A stretch of DNA of 64,000 bases from Rhynchopus sp. YZ270_cl-10 (lineage: Eukaryota > Euglenozoa > Diplonemea > Diplonemida > Diplonemidae), in NCBI GenBank assembly GCA_964035575.1, contig OZ037865.1, positions 248,001 to 312,000 on the forward strand. The letters are read 5' to 3'. Both the position numbers and the translations under genes were made by a program. Positions 42,121 through 53,049 of this stretch are shown one piece after another. Positions within the stretch are counted from its first letter, which is position 1. Every line of letters starts with the position of its first letter. The notes under the pieces are model-generated. The model saw only the letters and a list, made by a program, of their open reading frames with translations. It made no database searches and was not told the origin of the DNA.

Positions 42121-44727
42121 TTATGTAGAATTGTCTTGAACCCTCGGGGAGCTCCCGCCGGACCCGTATGAGTGAGGTGATCTGTCAAGGGAGCGGTCGC
42201 TGGCGACTTTGCGGAGGATTGGCGTTTTGTGGAACTGCTCCATGACGAAGATGGCCGAGCCCTGCGACATGCACTCAGACCAGGTGTCACCGCCACTGCC
42301 GGGGTCTGCGTCGACCTCTGCTAGCGAGTACACACAGCCGACACCCGGCCCGACACTGACGGGGTACTCCAAGAGCTCATCAAGTAGACGCCCCTTGACC
42401 ACCCCCTCGGGTATAGCGTAGAGACACATAACGCCTTCCATCAGTGCCGCATCGCACAACGTCCATGCAGTATGCACTGCATCCCCCACAACAGTCAAAA
42501 AACGCTGCTGCGCAGTCCCCACATCACCATAAAATACGGTTCCGGTGCACAGACCCGATGCACGCAGGGTGTTCTGGTAGCGTTGCAGCAGGCGGGTGAA
42601 TCGGAAGGCCGATTCGGTCGGCGCGTCGTTGGGCTTGGCAAGGTTCCATCCGATCACTGCGCAGGTTCCGACGAGGGTGACCATATTGCCGTTGGTGCGT
42701 TCTAGGCAACGTACACAGTCATAAAGGGATTTGTTAAACGCGGTAGTGACATTTGCTCCGCGAGAAATCCCTGTATCGAGATGCACCGCAGCGACGCAGG
42801 CATTGTGTGCCCGCAGTGAGGCACGCCGTGTACGATCATCAAAGCTACGCTCTGCGGTTATGGCACGCCCGTACGGGCTGCTGGTACTTTCCTCACGCTC
42901 GATCATGACCACAGCCATCAAATTCTTTTCGTCTCTCTGCGACAACGGTGCAGCCCTACGCCCTTCCAACGAGAGCGGGTACAGCGTTGCCACCTCCGCA
43001 GTCTGCTCCACCCCACGCAGGTGGATCTCCTCCACGGCAGAAGCACTGTGCGCTGTGGTCACGCAGGGGCGCACAATTTTGTACATTTGGTTGAGAAGGC
43101 GTACCGCCCCTGGGGGGCAGGTGTTCTCCAGACGTGCCGCGACGTTGACAGTGTGTCCGAAGTAGTCGACCCGGTTTGTCAGCTCGCTGGTCACAAAGGA
43201 GACCGGGCCGGTGTTGACACCGACGCGGATGGTGAGGCCGTTCCAGTGGCGGTCGGCTTTGCATATAGGGACATCGAGCAGCGCGCTGGGCCACTCTGTG
43301 TCAAATAAAGCGACCTGCATCGCCAGGCCGCAGTTGACGGCCTCAGCCACCCCATCGAAGGCAATCATGAAGGCGTCGCCCACAGTCTTGACCTCGTAGC
43401 CGCCGTTCTCGTAGCAGACGGTGCGGAGGATGACGTTGTGCAGGATGAGGCTCTTCTTCATGGCGTCGGGTGCCTGCTCCCAGATGCTTGTCGAGGCGCG
43501 GATGTCCGTGAAGAGGATTGTCGCCTCGCTTTCGCCTTCGGGTTCTATGGAGACACCTGAGGGTTGTGGGATGAAAAAGGGGAAACCTCATGAAGATCAA
43601 GAAATAGTAACTCTGATAGGTAAAAGGAAAAAGGGTTTTTTCCGTTGATTGCATCGCTAAGCTACGCTGGTATAAAAACTGAAGTGGTAAAACGAAGGTT
43701 GTTCTTCTCATTTTTTTAACTCTGGTAACCTAAAGGCGATTGTGTTGTTTATTTTCCGACAGAAGTGGTTTTTAAAAAAAGGGGTGTTTTGTATGGGTAC
43801 TATTTTGATATATTTAATTCTGACCATACCTGGCGCAGGGATTGCGTGATCTGCCCTTGTAGGCGCGGCAGCTTCCTGGAAGAGCGCCTCCGGAAGGTAG
43901 GACCTGTAGGAGCGGAGGTTGCTCTCGAGGTTGCAGAGTGTTGTGTGCATCTCGTCGGGGAGGTTTGCTTGGCATTCAGTGAGGAGGGCGGCGACCTTGT
44001 CGACGTCGTACACCGCAAGGCAGGAGGTGATGCGCTGGATGGCGTCGATGGTGTGCTGCATGCCCACCTTCTCGCATTCAATCTTATTCGCAAAAATTCG
44101 TGTACACGATGTAGTGGCCGCAAACATACACAACTGCACCAATGCTTGCGCCGTATGGTTCCGCGGGCAGGGCAGATCGTTGCACTCCATGATTGCCTCA
44201 ATAATGTCGTAGCGCACTGCAGAGGGGGGTGTCAAATAGGGTACGTCAAACAACCCAAATCGTAGCACCGTCTCTGCACCTACGCACACCAAATAGACAC
44301 AACCAAAACAGGTCAGACCGCGTACCGCACGGTGTGACAGACCAAACAGATACGCAGCGTCTATAACCACAATGAACGTCGGCCAGACCTCCAAATTGGG
44401 TGGCGAAGAACGGTTGTAGAGGTCCGCGCACGCTATCGCAACCATAGTCAAAGAGAGCCACGCTGTGAAGCAGCCCTTATGTAGTTTGCTTGTTTTAAGC
44501 AAAATCGCGACAGCCACAGCGAACGCGCCGATCAAAAGCAAGACCACAGGATACGCCTTTGGGATATGGTCGTTCAGGGTGAGCTCCTTTATCATAATCC
44601 CCGTGCATCCCACAATTATACAGCACGCCATTGACAGCATCATTTTGCGCATGGCTCGCTCCTCTGCATCCGCAAGTCCATTGCGTGACAGCACATCGCT
44701 GATAAACACCTCCACCACGCCTATCAT
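42121..44727 (-). CDS. Membrane adenylate cyclase with a second, degenerate cyclase domain; two exons
   Basis: Exons are 44727-43830 and 43556-42121, giving 777 aa. The 273-nt intron (GTATGG...CCTCAG) interrupts a Gly codon and joins PAPG to VSIEPEGE. Residues about 25-215 hold five to six membrane segments. The first class III cyclase domain starts at ATILFTDIRASTSIWE (metal Asp) and continues with YEVKTVGDAFM (second Asp; Lys for adenine), RVGVNTGPV and VDYFGHTVNVAARLE (Asp plus transition-state Asn/Arg). Lys and Asp at the base-specifying positions indicate ATP rather than GTP as substrate. A second domain keeps GTVFYGDVGTAQQRFLTVVGDAVHTAW but has lost metal Asps and the NxxxR motif. I infer a homodimeric or pseudo-heterodimeric adenylate cyclase at a membrane. 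Confidence 0.85.
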
Positions 44728-44816
44728 TATGAAGAGAGAGTCTAAGAGGGTCGGGGAGAGAGCCCCTCCCCTGTGTTATATTGGCCTGGAGAAGTGGTGT
44801 GGAAAGAAAAGAGAGT

Positions 44817-44945
44817 TGGTTTGAAATAAAGCCCGTGAACAGTGTACCTTGGTATAGGCTGGACGGGGGGTGGACACCCAATGCAGTCCTACATCCATTT
44901 TGTGGTTTACATCTGATATGTGCTGCTCCCGCTTCCACATCAGAT
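44817..44945. repeat. Family E repeat (several copies just upstream of genes)
   Basis: Consensus TTGACTTGAAATACAAAGCC, CTCTCGTGAACAGTGTACC, then GGTGGACACCCAATGCAGTCC and TACATCCATTTCGTGGTTTA. Copies: about 5490-5600, 9538-9570, 25915-26075, 44817-44945, 45045-45090, 51843-51960, 57171-57210 and 62985-63055. Three copies lie 50-100 bases upstream of the minus-strand starts at 44727, 51790 and 57073. On the coding strand each ends GTATTTCAAGTCAA directly before a pyrimidine tract. Confidence 0.65.
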
Positions 44946-45148
44946 GAAGAAAAATGAAAGGATCATGCGAAAACACAGGGCGAAATCCGTAATGTAGGGT
45001 CCCGGTTGTGGTCCTCTGCCCGTTTCGCAGTGTGAAAAAAGAAAAGAGACTTTGAAATACAACAGCCCGGTCGTGACAGTGTACCTTTGGGAGAAGGTGG
45101 GTATGATGATAAGGAAGGGTTTTCCGCCCCCACTCCTACGAGTCCCTG

Positions 45149-45560
45149 ATGGACGTCGTAGAGAAGCACCGCCCCCGCACAAAGGTGGAGGTTAGGGAGG
45201 CGGCCGGGAGGGGCAGGGGGGTGAGGGGGGCCGAGAGGCAGTTCCACCCCCACGACGTGTGGAACGGGACCCCCATCGCCAAGGGGTTCGGCGAGGCCAG
45301 GGTCAGGATCTGGTGGACGGCGGAGGGCACAGATCTTGACGTAGCTGTGAATCAGCATTACGAAAAGTACATGACTGAGGGGGGGGAACAGCCCGCTGCG
45401 GGTTTCGTTTGTTGCGGAAGCAACACGGCAGGCCCGGAGGACTCAGCGTCGCACCGCCCTCGAGACCGGGACGCACGACGAGGACGCCGCACCGCAGGCG
45501 AACGGCGCCGCCCTCATCCAGGAGAGGAGGAAGGAGCCGGCGAGGGGGATAAAAAAATAG
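45149..45560 (+). pseudogene. GC-rich orphan coding fragment
   Basis: A GC-rich island stands out from A/T-rich surroundings. A plus-strand frame from 45149 encodes about 68 residues with the run FHPHDVWNGTPIAKGFGEARV. A downstream frame encoding a QRRTALETGTHDEDAAPQAN-like tail to a stop at 45558-45560 could be joined across a GTAGCT...CTCAG intron, but the donor is unlike the other introns here. I do not recognise the protein. The frame is preceded immediately by a family E repeat. It may be a fragment of a host or transposon gene. Confidence 0.3.
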
Positions 45561-46714
45561 TGCATTTTTTTTTCAACTCCGAAAAAGGTTGTTTTTCATT
45601 CTTTCATAAATAAAAAATTTGGTTGTGTGTTATTAGGCTAGCCCCTGAAGGGATTGCCGCTTTCGTAGCTTTCGTTCACAGATTGTTGATTTTTTTTATC
45701 TTTTTTCTGTTTCTTTTGAGAAGCATGGTATCTTGCCGGGGGGGGGGTTGTTACGGCAGAATTGCAAGATTGTGGAATGTAAGTAGAAATGGGGAGTAGG
45801 GGAGGGAAAACCACCAACATCCCCCATATTCCTGGAATTTTTTTGTATTTTTGCCGCCCAACGAATATGGTTGAGTTTATACAGGAAATGTGTCCCGCCG
45901 TTTGATAAATTGTTTGGAGTAGTGTAGTTGCCTCGGGTTGTGTTGCCACAGTTTGTGCAAATCTCCACTTTCCTTCTTTTTTTTTTTGAAAAAGGGGGTT
46001 TTAACACGGTGGCGCTCAGGGTACGTTAGCAGGATAACCCCCTTCCGTACCTGCCCCAAGCGGGTACCCCAAATAGGGTTTGTAAGGCCACCGTAAAGAA
46101 AAGTTTTTAACATGACACTCACTAAAGGAACCGCAAAAAAACGCATTTTTTTTAAGTATTTTCCCTCCAATGTAGCCAAGCATCCTCAGGGAAGATGGCG
46201 AAAGTGCAAACGCCTCACCGCTCGTTAGACGCAGAGCTCATAAAACGAAACAGAAATATAATGTGTTGCAAGCGGGGCCTAGGGCTTGCGCCTCTATTGT
46301 GGTGCTTGGAAGAAATCGTAACAAATGTTTTTTTTTTTAAAGGGGGGGAAATGAAACTAAACAAAACTATAGAATTATTTGGTGTAGCTGGGGGGGCGTA
46401 AAAAAAAGCACAACCAAAAAAATAGAAAATACTCAATAAAAAGAAGGGGGGTTAAAAATCCAAAGTGCAAAAAAAAAACCGCACCCTCAAAACACTATTT
46501 TTCATTACCAGAATTCGACAGGGAATAAAAAAGCGACGAGGCTGCAAAAAAAGAGGAAAAAATTGTTAGATGAAATGTGCCTCGTGCACAGACATCTAGA
46601 AAAGAGGTGAAAAGAAGTGTCCCTCACATATATTCTTTTTGTGAGAGACGGGACATAGCGATGGGGGCAGCATCAGCTACAAAAATTTTTTTGGCAGTTA
46701 TTGTTTTCGTTGTG

Positions 46715-46761
46715 TAACCACCAAGCCTGTGTCCGGTCTCCACCGGACCTGTGGTGGGTTA
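46715..46761. other. Long hairpin
   Basis: GTAACCACC pairs with GGTGGGTTAC (one bulge) and the inner GTCCGGT pairs with ACCGGAC around a CTCC loop. It is not part of the numbered repeat families. Confidence 0.6.
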
Positions 46762-48339
46762 CGATCTGATGTGCGCATAAATGAATACGATACTTTTAAT
46801 ACCGAGATGGCATTGAACACCAAGTGTGCACAAAATAAAAGCTTGTGATATGAATGTGATTCGTGCACATACATCAGAAAAAAAAGGAAAAGGTTGGAAA
46901 GATGGACCAAAGCCCTCATGCATTGTCACAACAAAAATAAAGAAGACACGCTTTTCGGCTTTAATTTTTGAACGCAGCAAAAACACACACACATCAGCAA
47001 GACAACTTGCAAGAGGAACATGCCCAGAAGAAGACATTTGTTTCCGCTATCATTATCTACGCAGGAACACACTGGGGGAATATTATTGGACCTTTTTTCT
47101 TTTTTGAAAACTTGGTTGTATTAGAGACACCCGAGGATGCACTCCACTGTACTATTAAAATATAACAAAAAATCAGAAGAAGAAAATAGGAGTGGTCGAA
47201 CACAGTCACTATAATAGTGTGCAGCCAAACGGAACAGGTGCCTTTAGATAAAGGTCTTGTAGGTTTCTATATTCGGGGGGGTATTTTTTTGGAACATAAA
47301 AATAAAAGTGAAAAATCTCTGCAAAACGTTGAAGTTGAGGAGAAATAAAGTGAAAGAAAGTGAAAGAGAAAGAAAAGAAAAGTTTCTAAGATGAACCTAA
47401 GTCTCGTGCCTAGTCACCTTAAAAGAAAGTGAAATTATTAATGCAGGCACCTCCGACTGACCCACGTACGATGCCAGCCATCCGAAAAGAAAAGTATATT
47501 GAGATGAACCTAAGCCTCTTGGTTCAAGCACCTTGATCACAATCGAGAAAAGTGAGCAGATGATCCTATAATTTGCTAATGCCACCAATATGGAAAAAAA
47601 ACAAATTTGGTCATACGTCTTCACCACTCAATGTGAAATCATTACTTGAACACAATCAACATCGCAAAAAACAATAACAATTGACGCCAAGGATATGACA
47701 GCGGGAGAAGAGAAAAAGGTAACAACAATTGTGCCTATGATCTAACCGCTTGCCGCTCCGCAACAAAAATAAATTGCCGTTTTCTTTGTTCTCTCTGATC
47801 GGAGCACAAAAAAGACTGCGGGGGAGGGAGGGGAAGGGGAATACTGTTGCGGGCACACACCTTGTCAAATAAAAAGAGAAAATTTGTGAACATGAAATAG
47901 TGCCTATCTGGCGCACACACATCTTTTAATTATTTCATATACTTTCTTTTCTTAAATGAAACGAAAAGAAAGCAAAGAGGGTGCGACAAATCTTTTAAAA
48001 AAAGGCAGGAGAATAGTGAAACGTATAGTGAGAAATTGTCTGAATGTCGGCTACACCAGAAATAGTAGGAACGGTAGGTAAGTAAAGTTGTTTTCGTTGA
48101 TTGCACCTGACCAGGAGAAAAAAAAATTTAACTTGGGGGAGAGAAATTGAAATCGCACTCCCCAATCCCCCGCAATAAAATAATAAAGGCAAAAGGGAGA
48201 GGTTGGTGAAATGCACACACTTCGACCTCTCGGTGAAATGTGGCTTCTCCAACCGGCCCCAGAATAGGAAAAAAAGGAAGGAAGTTGGGGTTGTGCTCAA
48301 TATCCTTTTTAGCATTGCATGAAATCATAGAAAAACAAA

Positions 48340-48413
48340 GTGAAGTTGATAGTACAAACGCCTCTGGGACGCAGGCACTGACACTCCACGGGTTATCGAA
48401 CCCCCCGGAGTGT
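48340..48413. repeat. Family F repeat with ACACTCC hairpin
   Basis: The F unit GAAGTTGATAGTACAAACG, CCTCTGGGACGCAGGCACT is followed by a hairpin in which ACACTCC pairs with GGAGTGT and GGGTT with AACCC. A diverged copy at 59555-59593 keeps CACTCC/GGAGTG and GGGTT/AACCC with a different loop. F units without the hairpin: 143-184, 7347-7387, 7662-7700, 20141-20180, 46199-46235, 48443-48489 and 48971-49018. Confidence 0.6.
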
Positions 48414-49426
48414 TGCATTTGGGAACAACGTGAGTAACCAAGGTTGAAAGTACAAACGCCTCACCGTTAACCGGCGGAGGTAGGCACTGGGGAAGAAAAA
48501 AAAGTAATTGGTCAGATAAAAACCTAAGCCTTCTGTGCTTAGAGACCAAAAATGTAAAGCAAACACAATTGTTTTGAACCACACAACCCCATGACCGAAT
48601 GTGTGTGTGGTACCCAGGCATAACGCGAGTTAGGTGTCGATTGGAAAGACGGAGAAAAAGGGGGGGAGTAAGAAATGTTTATAAGATGAACCTAAGCCTT
48701 TTTGTGCTTAGTCACCTCGAGGGGGGAAAAGCAATTAAATGCCGTGATGACATTAGGTTTGAAAAAATCAAACAAAGGGGAAAGAAATAGCTTTTTTCCT
48801 TTGAAAAAGCAAAACATGATCAAAAAGCAAAAATATAAGTTTTAATGCGTCGCAAAACACACACTGCACACTCCAAAAAAAAAAAAAGTGGGCAACAGTG
48901 AATTTGAAGTGCAGTTGTCTCTCTGCGAACGCAAAACTAAGACGAACACAAAAAAAAAAAAAAAAAAAAAGAAGTTGAAAGTATCAAAACGCCTCACCGT
49001 TCATCGGAGGACGCAGGGGAATGTAAAAGGGGGAGAAAAAAAAGAAAATTATTTTCATATACTTTCTTTTCTAAACGAAAAGAAGGCAAAAAGAAAAGAT
49101 AAGATGAACCTAAGCCTCTCGTGATTAGCCACCTTTATACTAAAAAAAAACACACACTTAAAAGGTGAATGCGCCTCTCGTGCACACTTACCTTTATCCA
49201 GAGAGAAAAGTTTGGAAAACATGAACTCTGTGCATCTCCTCCTAAAAGGGGGATCAACATCTATGTTGAACTCAGCTAGCTAACTGTGAAGATATGGTCT
49301 AAGCCTCTCGCTTAGCCACCTTTGAGGGGGAAGAAAACGATAAAAAGTTGAAAAAATACGCACAATAAAAAATGATTTTTTTTTTTTTTGATCACCTCTC
49401 ATTTCCCCTCCCCCCACATACTATCC

Positions 49427-51790
49427 TCATCTCAAAAGACACTCTGGGGCTTGCCGACAGTCTTTCCCTGATACCTGAGTTCCTGTGAACCCGGGGAAGG
49501 AGGACTTCCCTTTGACATGCCCTGAATGGGAGATGGTATAGGGATATGTCATGAGGTGTCCATCCTGTCTTTGGTTAGCGGATTGGTGGGCTGCCCACGC
49601 GGCGGAGGCGATAGAGTTGAGTTGGCGGACACATTCTGCAGACTCTGGGCGGAAGTAGATTGATGGAATCGGGTTCGGTGTCTTGAGGGTCAAATGCTCA
49701 GACCAGAGAGACAATCTAAATGCATGCACATCCCCTTTGGATTTCTTCTCTGGTTGAGACATACGGACACACAACTCTGCATTGTGCTGCCCAGACATTC
49801 CCCTCTCATTGACGTCGCTCGACCCTATTATCAAGACCTCGTCATCCGCAACTAAAATCTGCGACTGAACTGTAATCGGCATCCGTCCGGAACACATATA
49901 CTTGCCTAGGTCTCCCGTCGCCCCGGCAGCAAACCCACGCCCTTCAGGGACCTGCCGTTTTCCTAGGGTATAAAAATTGAGATAATCCGTCGGCAAAGCG
50001 CTGCCCCCCATCCTCTTAATTGCCGCCGCAATGCCGTTGTACATAAACTGCACCGTACGGTGTTGATGAAACAGAATTTCTTGGTTGATTTGGTTTTTCG
50101 GACCGCCATCTGGGTAGAGGGGGAGGACGATGTACACTGCGTATTCTTGCTTTGCTTCGATTGCTGAGACAATACGTTTTAAAAGCACAGCGGGTATACG
50201 ATTTGCGGTTGACCCACATTTTGTACCAACAAAAAGATGGGATTCGATGTAAACAAACCGTTGCGATGCTTCGATTGTTGCACAATATGCGGTGTGACAG
50301 TCTGCTTCGATGCCTTCAATTGTATTGTCATGAGTTGCGTTGACACTGCGGAGTACTTGAACATTCCATTGTGCAGACCCATCGTCTACAATCGACTCGG
50401 TTTGGGTTAGAAACGCATCCGATGCCTCTGTGGTGTTCATGTCATACAATCCTTCCACGCATTGTTCGGATAGGACCCAAGACATCCATCGCCTTTCAAA
50501 GTTCTGCACCATATCAAACGCAGCAGGGCCTTCCAATTGACAGTGCACATCCTGCCAGGGTTGTCTTGGTGCATACCCTACCCCTTTTGAAATGCTATTG
50601 TAATAATCCTTTGCGTGCTCCTTACGGAGTGTCGCGAAAAGCTCTTTAGCAGGGGTGTCCCAGCGTCCCGTGGAGAGGTCGATTCCTCCAGTGAATGCAC
50701 AGATACTGCGTTTTGCTCCAGGAGCAGGGGGGCTGGAGACCTGAGATCCGTTTTTTATTTTGGCGTAGGTCAGGCAGTCGCAGATGATGGAGGTTTGGTG
50801 TTGTTTGAGAAAGGGGTCGTTGGTGGCTCGGAGGTGCGCCTCGTAGATGCTGATGTTAGGGTGTTGGGTCAACGCTAGGTATTGCTTGCCTTCGGTGTCC
50901 CCAACCACGTCGTCGACAAAGACAGCAATCTTCACTCCATCCGACGCCTTTTTCAATAGTATTTCGCATAAGGTGGTCTCCGTAGTTGCATCCCCAAATC
51001 CCGTGGCGGAGACCCCCTTTTCCCTCAAAAGGGAAATCCCAAAGTCGATTTGCGTTCCCATAATGTAAATAAAATGTTCGGAATGGGCGAGGCGTTTGAG
51101 AACATCTTCGAAGCAGTCTTCTCGGATGAATTCATTGGGGAGGCGTGGGAGGGTGGCGCGGAGTTCGTCTCCTACATGCGCGGATTGATATAGTGTGACG
51201 CGGTTTGCGGCATGGTTGGGGAAGCGCGCTGGGAGGGGTTGCTGTGCGATGGTGCGGTTGGTGATGGTAATGCCGAGGCGACCGACCAGGCGTGTTCTGG
51301 TGTTGATATCGTGGAGGTCAAGCTCGCCTTGGAAAACCCGCGCATCTCCAATCAACTCCCGCATTCCATTTGCACCACAAAACAACGCTTCGCCAAGAAT
51401 ATCATCATCAAAATCACCACGCTGCGACCGCACCCCTCTGTACACCCGAAACAACAGACAATATGAATCCGGAATGCTGATCTCCTTCGACACCGCACTC
51501 CACGCCGGATCCACCGCCTTCTTTGTCCCCCTCGACCGGAATACCTCCTTCCCTCTACAGTCGTATGCCACGCAATAAGGGTGCCCTGTGAACTCCGGTA
51601 AATCGGTTGCACCAGAAATTTCGAGGGTGAAGGCGCCGTTCATACGCTGTATGGTAGGGGTCTCAGAGGGCGGGTAGGAGAGAGGTGACCCCATGGACTC
51701 AGCCTTGAAGGCGGCGAACTCAGGGATGCTCATGGTGTCCTGGCGTCTGAGGAGGGGGTGGATCTGCACGCCTGAGCATGCTGCACCCAT
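49427..51790 (-). CDS. Phospholipase D-like protein with both HKD motifs degenerate
   Basis: The 787-aa protein starts MGAACSG, a likely N-myristoylation plus palmitoylation signal, which supports the Met at 51790 over the upstream frame. A C2-like domain spans about residues 45-160 (GAFTLEISGATDLPEF to DILGEALFCG). The PLD repeats follow. The first HxKxxxxD motif reads HQTSIICD (His331, Thr333 instead of Lys, Asp338). The second reads QSQILVAD (Gln642 and Gln644 in place of His and Lys, Asp649). The neighbouring GSSDVNERGMSG block is conserved. PLD hydrolyses phosphatidylcholine through these His residues, so this copy is probably inactive, perhaps a membrane-binding scaffold. A paralog with an intact second motif is at 63424-64000. 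A family E repeat and a pyrimidine tract ending AACACAG precede the gene. Confidence 0.85.
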   Translation of the reverse strand: MGAACSGVQIHPLLRRQDTMSIPEFAAFKAESMGSPLSYPPSETPTIQRMNGAFTLEISGATDLPEFTGHPYCVAYDCRGKEVFRSRGTKKAVDPAWSAVSKEISIPDSYCLLFRVYRGVRSQRGDFDDDILGEALFCGANGMRELIGDARVFQGELDLHDINTRTRLVGRLGITITNRTIAQQPLPARFPNHAANRVTLYQSAHVGDELRATLPRLPNEFIREDCFEDVLKRLAHSEHFIYIMGTQIDFGISLLREKGVSATGFGDATTETTLCEILLKKASDGVKIAVFVDDVVGDTEGKQYLALTQHPNISIYEAHLRATNDPFLKQHQTSIICDCLTYAKIKNGSQVSSPPAPGAKRSICAFTGGIDLSTGRWDTPAKELFATLRKEHAKDYYNSISKGVGYAPRQPWQDVHCQLEGPAAFDMVQNFERRWMSWVLSEQCVEGLYDMNTTEASDAFLTQTESIVDDGSAQWNVQVLRSVNATHDNTIEGIEADCHTAYCATIEASQRFVYIESHLFVGTKCGSTANRIPAVLLKRIVSAIEAKQEYAVYIVLPLYPDGGPKNQINQEILFHQHRTVQFMYNGIAAAIKRMGGSALPTDYLNFYTLGKRQVPEGRGFAAGATGDLGKYMCSGRMPITVQSQILVADDEVLIIGSSDVNERGMSGQHNAELCVRMSQPEKKSKGDVHAFRLSLWSEHLTLKTPNPIPSIYFRPESAECVRQLNSIASAAWAAHQSANQRQDGHLMTYPYTISHSGHVKGKSSFPGFTGTQVSGKDCRQAPECLLR

Positions 51791-53049
51791 GGTTCGTTTG
51801 GTGTTGTTATACTGTGTTGGGTAGTGAGTGTTAAGGGGAGGGGGAAAGTTGACGTGAAATACAAAGTCTTTTAAAGTGTACCTTGGTATAGGCCGTAGGG
51901 AGGAGGGGGTGGACCTCATGCAGTCCTACATCCACTTCGTGGTTTACATTTGAGAGGTTTGTTTTGTTGTGGAGAAAAGAGAAGAAGTGGGGGGTGGGCT
52001 GTGGAGTGTGGGTTGTCAATCTGTGGTGAGCGAAACTGAACGCAACCCCCTCAAAGTGCTTTTTTTTAGTTACCAAGCATTGACGAATGGAAATGGAAAA
52101 CGACGGATGGTGCGTGCCCGCTTTAGCGTATTGGTTTTCCACTGACATACACACCACTCACATTCATCAGTGAAAAACACAAACCTTTTGCGGTGCGATA
52201 AACAAAAAAGTGTTTTCTTTATTTTATTTAACTGTCATATCCTGAAGTCGTTTTCTATTTTTTTCCTTTTTCAAAAAAGTTCTGTTGATAATCAACAGAA
52301 CTTTAGTACCTAGCGGAGGCCCTGCAGTAACTGATATGTTTACGAAAACAGAGCCAAATAGAAAAGGTAAGAAAATGAAAGTCCTGAAGTACAGAAAGTG
52401 ATGTGTGAGAAGGGAGGAGCACACATGAGGGTGAAAACAGTTAGAGCGACTGTAGCACTTCCCCTGTCAACCTCGTTTGACCCATAAAAACAAAAGTGAA
52501 GTTATCAATGCAGGCACCTCCGACTGACCCACGTATGATGCCAGCCATCCGGATGAAAGCACAACCCTGCGGCTAACAACAGAAGATGTAAAAGGAAACC
52601 TAATGACTGGCCCGTACCGTAAGAGAACGAGGGCGGTTCACAACCGCTCGACAGCCGGCGGCCCACCTTCCGTTGAAGAGTTGTGAGCATACAGGTACTG
52701 CAGTTCGCTGCACCTAACGCTTGGTGCACGATAGTCTACACAAAAGAGCAGAAACCCAAAAACACAAAAAGGGCAGGGAGGGGGAGTCACAACATCTCTC
52801 TTGGCGTCCCATGCTGTACCGACAGTTGGGCCTCACCCTTTCTCTTAGGGATACACGTGGACGTCCTTACAGACAGCACAGCATACCCCAACAGAAAGAC
52901 AAAGGCTATGCATTTATGATACAGAAGAGGCAGGTAGCTGAAACACAAAAAAGACCCTGAAGGCACAAAAAAACTCCCCCGCATACCCCTCCCGCCTCTT
53001 GTTTTGTAATCTCTCAGGTAGGAGACATCGGTTCGAGCGGTCAACACCT
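51791..53049. other. Intergenic stretch LRR/PLD
   Basis: It holds a family E copy (51843-51960), a perfect 29-base hairpin (52276-52304) and a family B copy (52497-52585). No gene is supported; the frames at 52683-52960 are short and featureless. Confidence 0.5.
52276..52304. terminator. Perfect 14-bp inverted repeat with 1-base centre
   Basis: AAAGTTCTGTTGAT and its exact complement surround a single A. On the minus strand it lies about 750 bases downstream of the LRR gene and about 490 upstream of the PLD start. It resembles a terminator or processing hairpin, but in a eukaryote the role is unknown. Confidence 0.35.

Larger units (their letters stand above)
45614..49426. other. Repeat-dense gene-free stretch
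   Basis: In 3.8 kb I count a C copy (45902-45971), a D copy (47105-47155), F copies (46199-46235, 48340-48380, 48443-48489, 48971-49018), eight A copies (46567 to 49323), a B copy (47430-47485) and a hairpin at 46715-46761. Most repeats are preceded on the plus strand by purine runs, so on the coding strand each is followed by a pyrimidine tract. No protein gene is supported. Confidence 0.6.
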
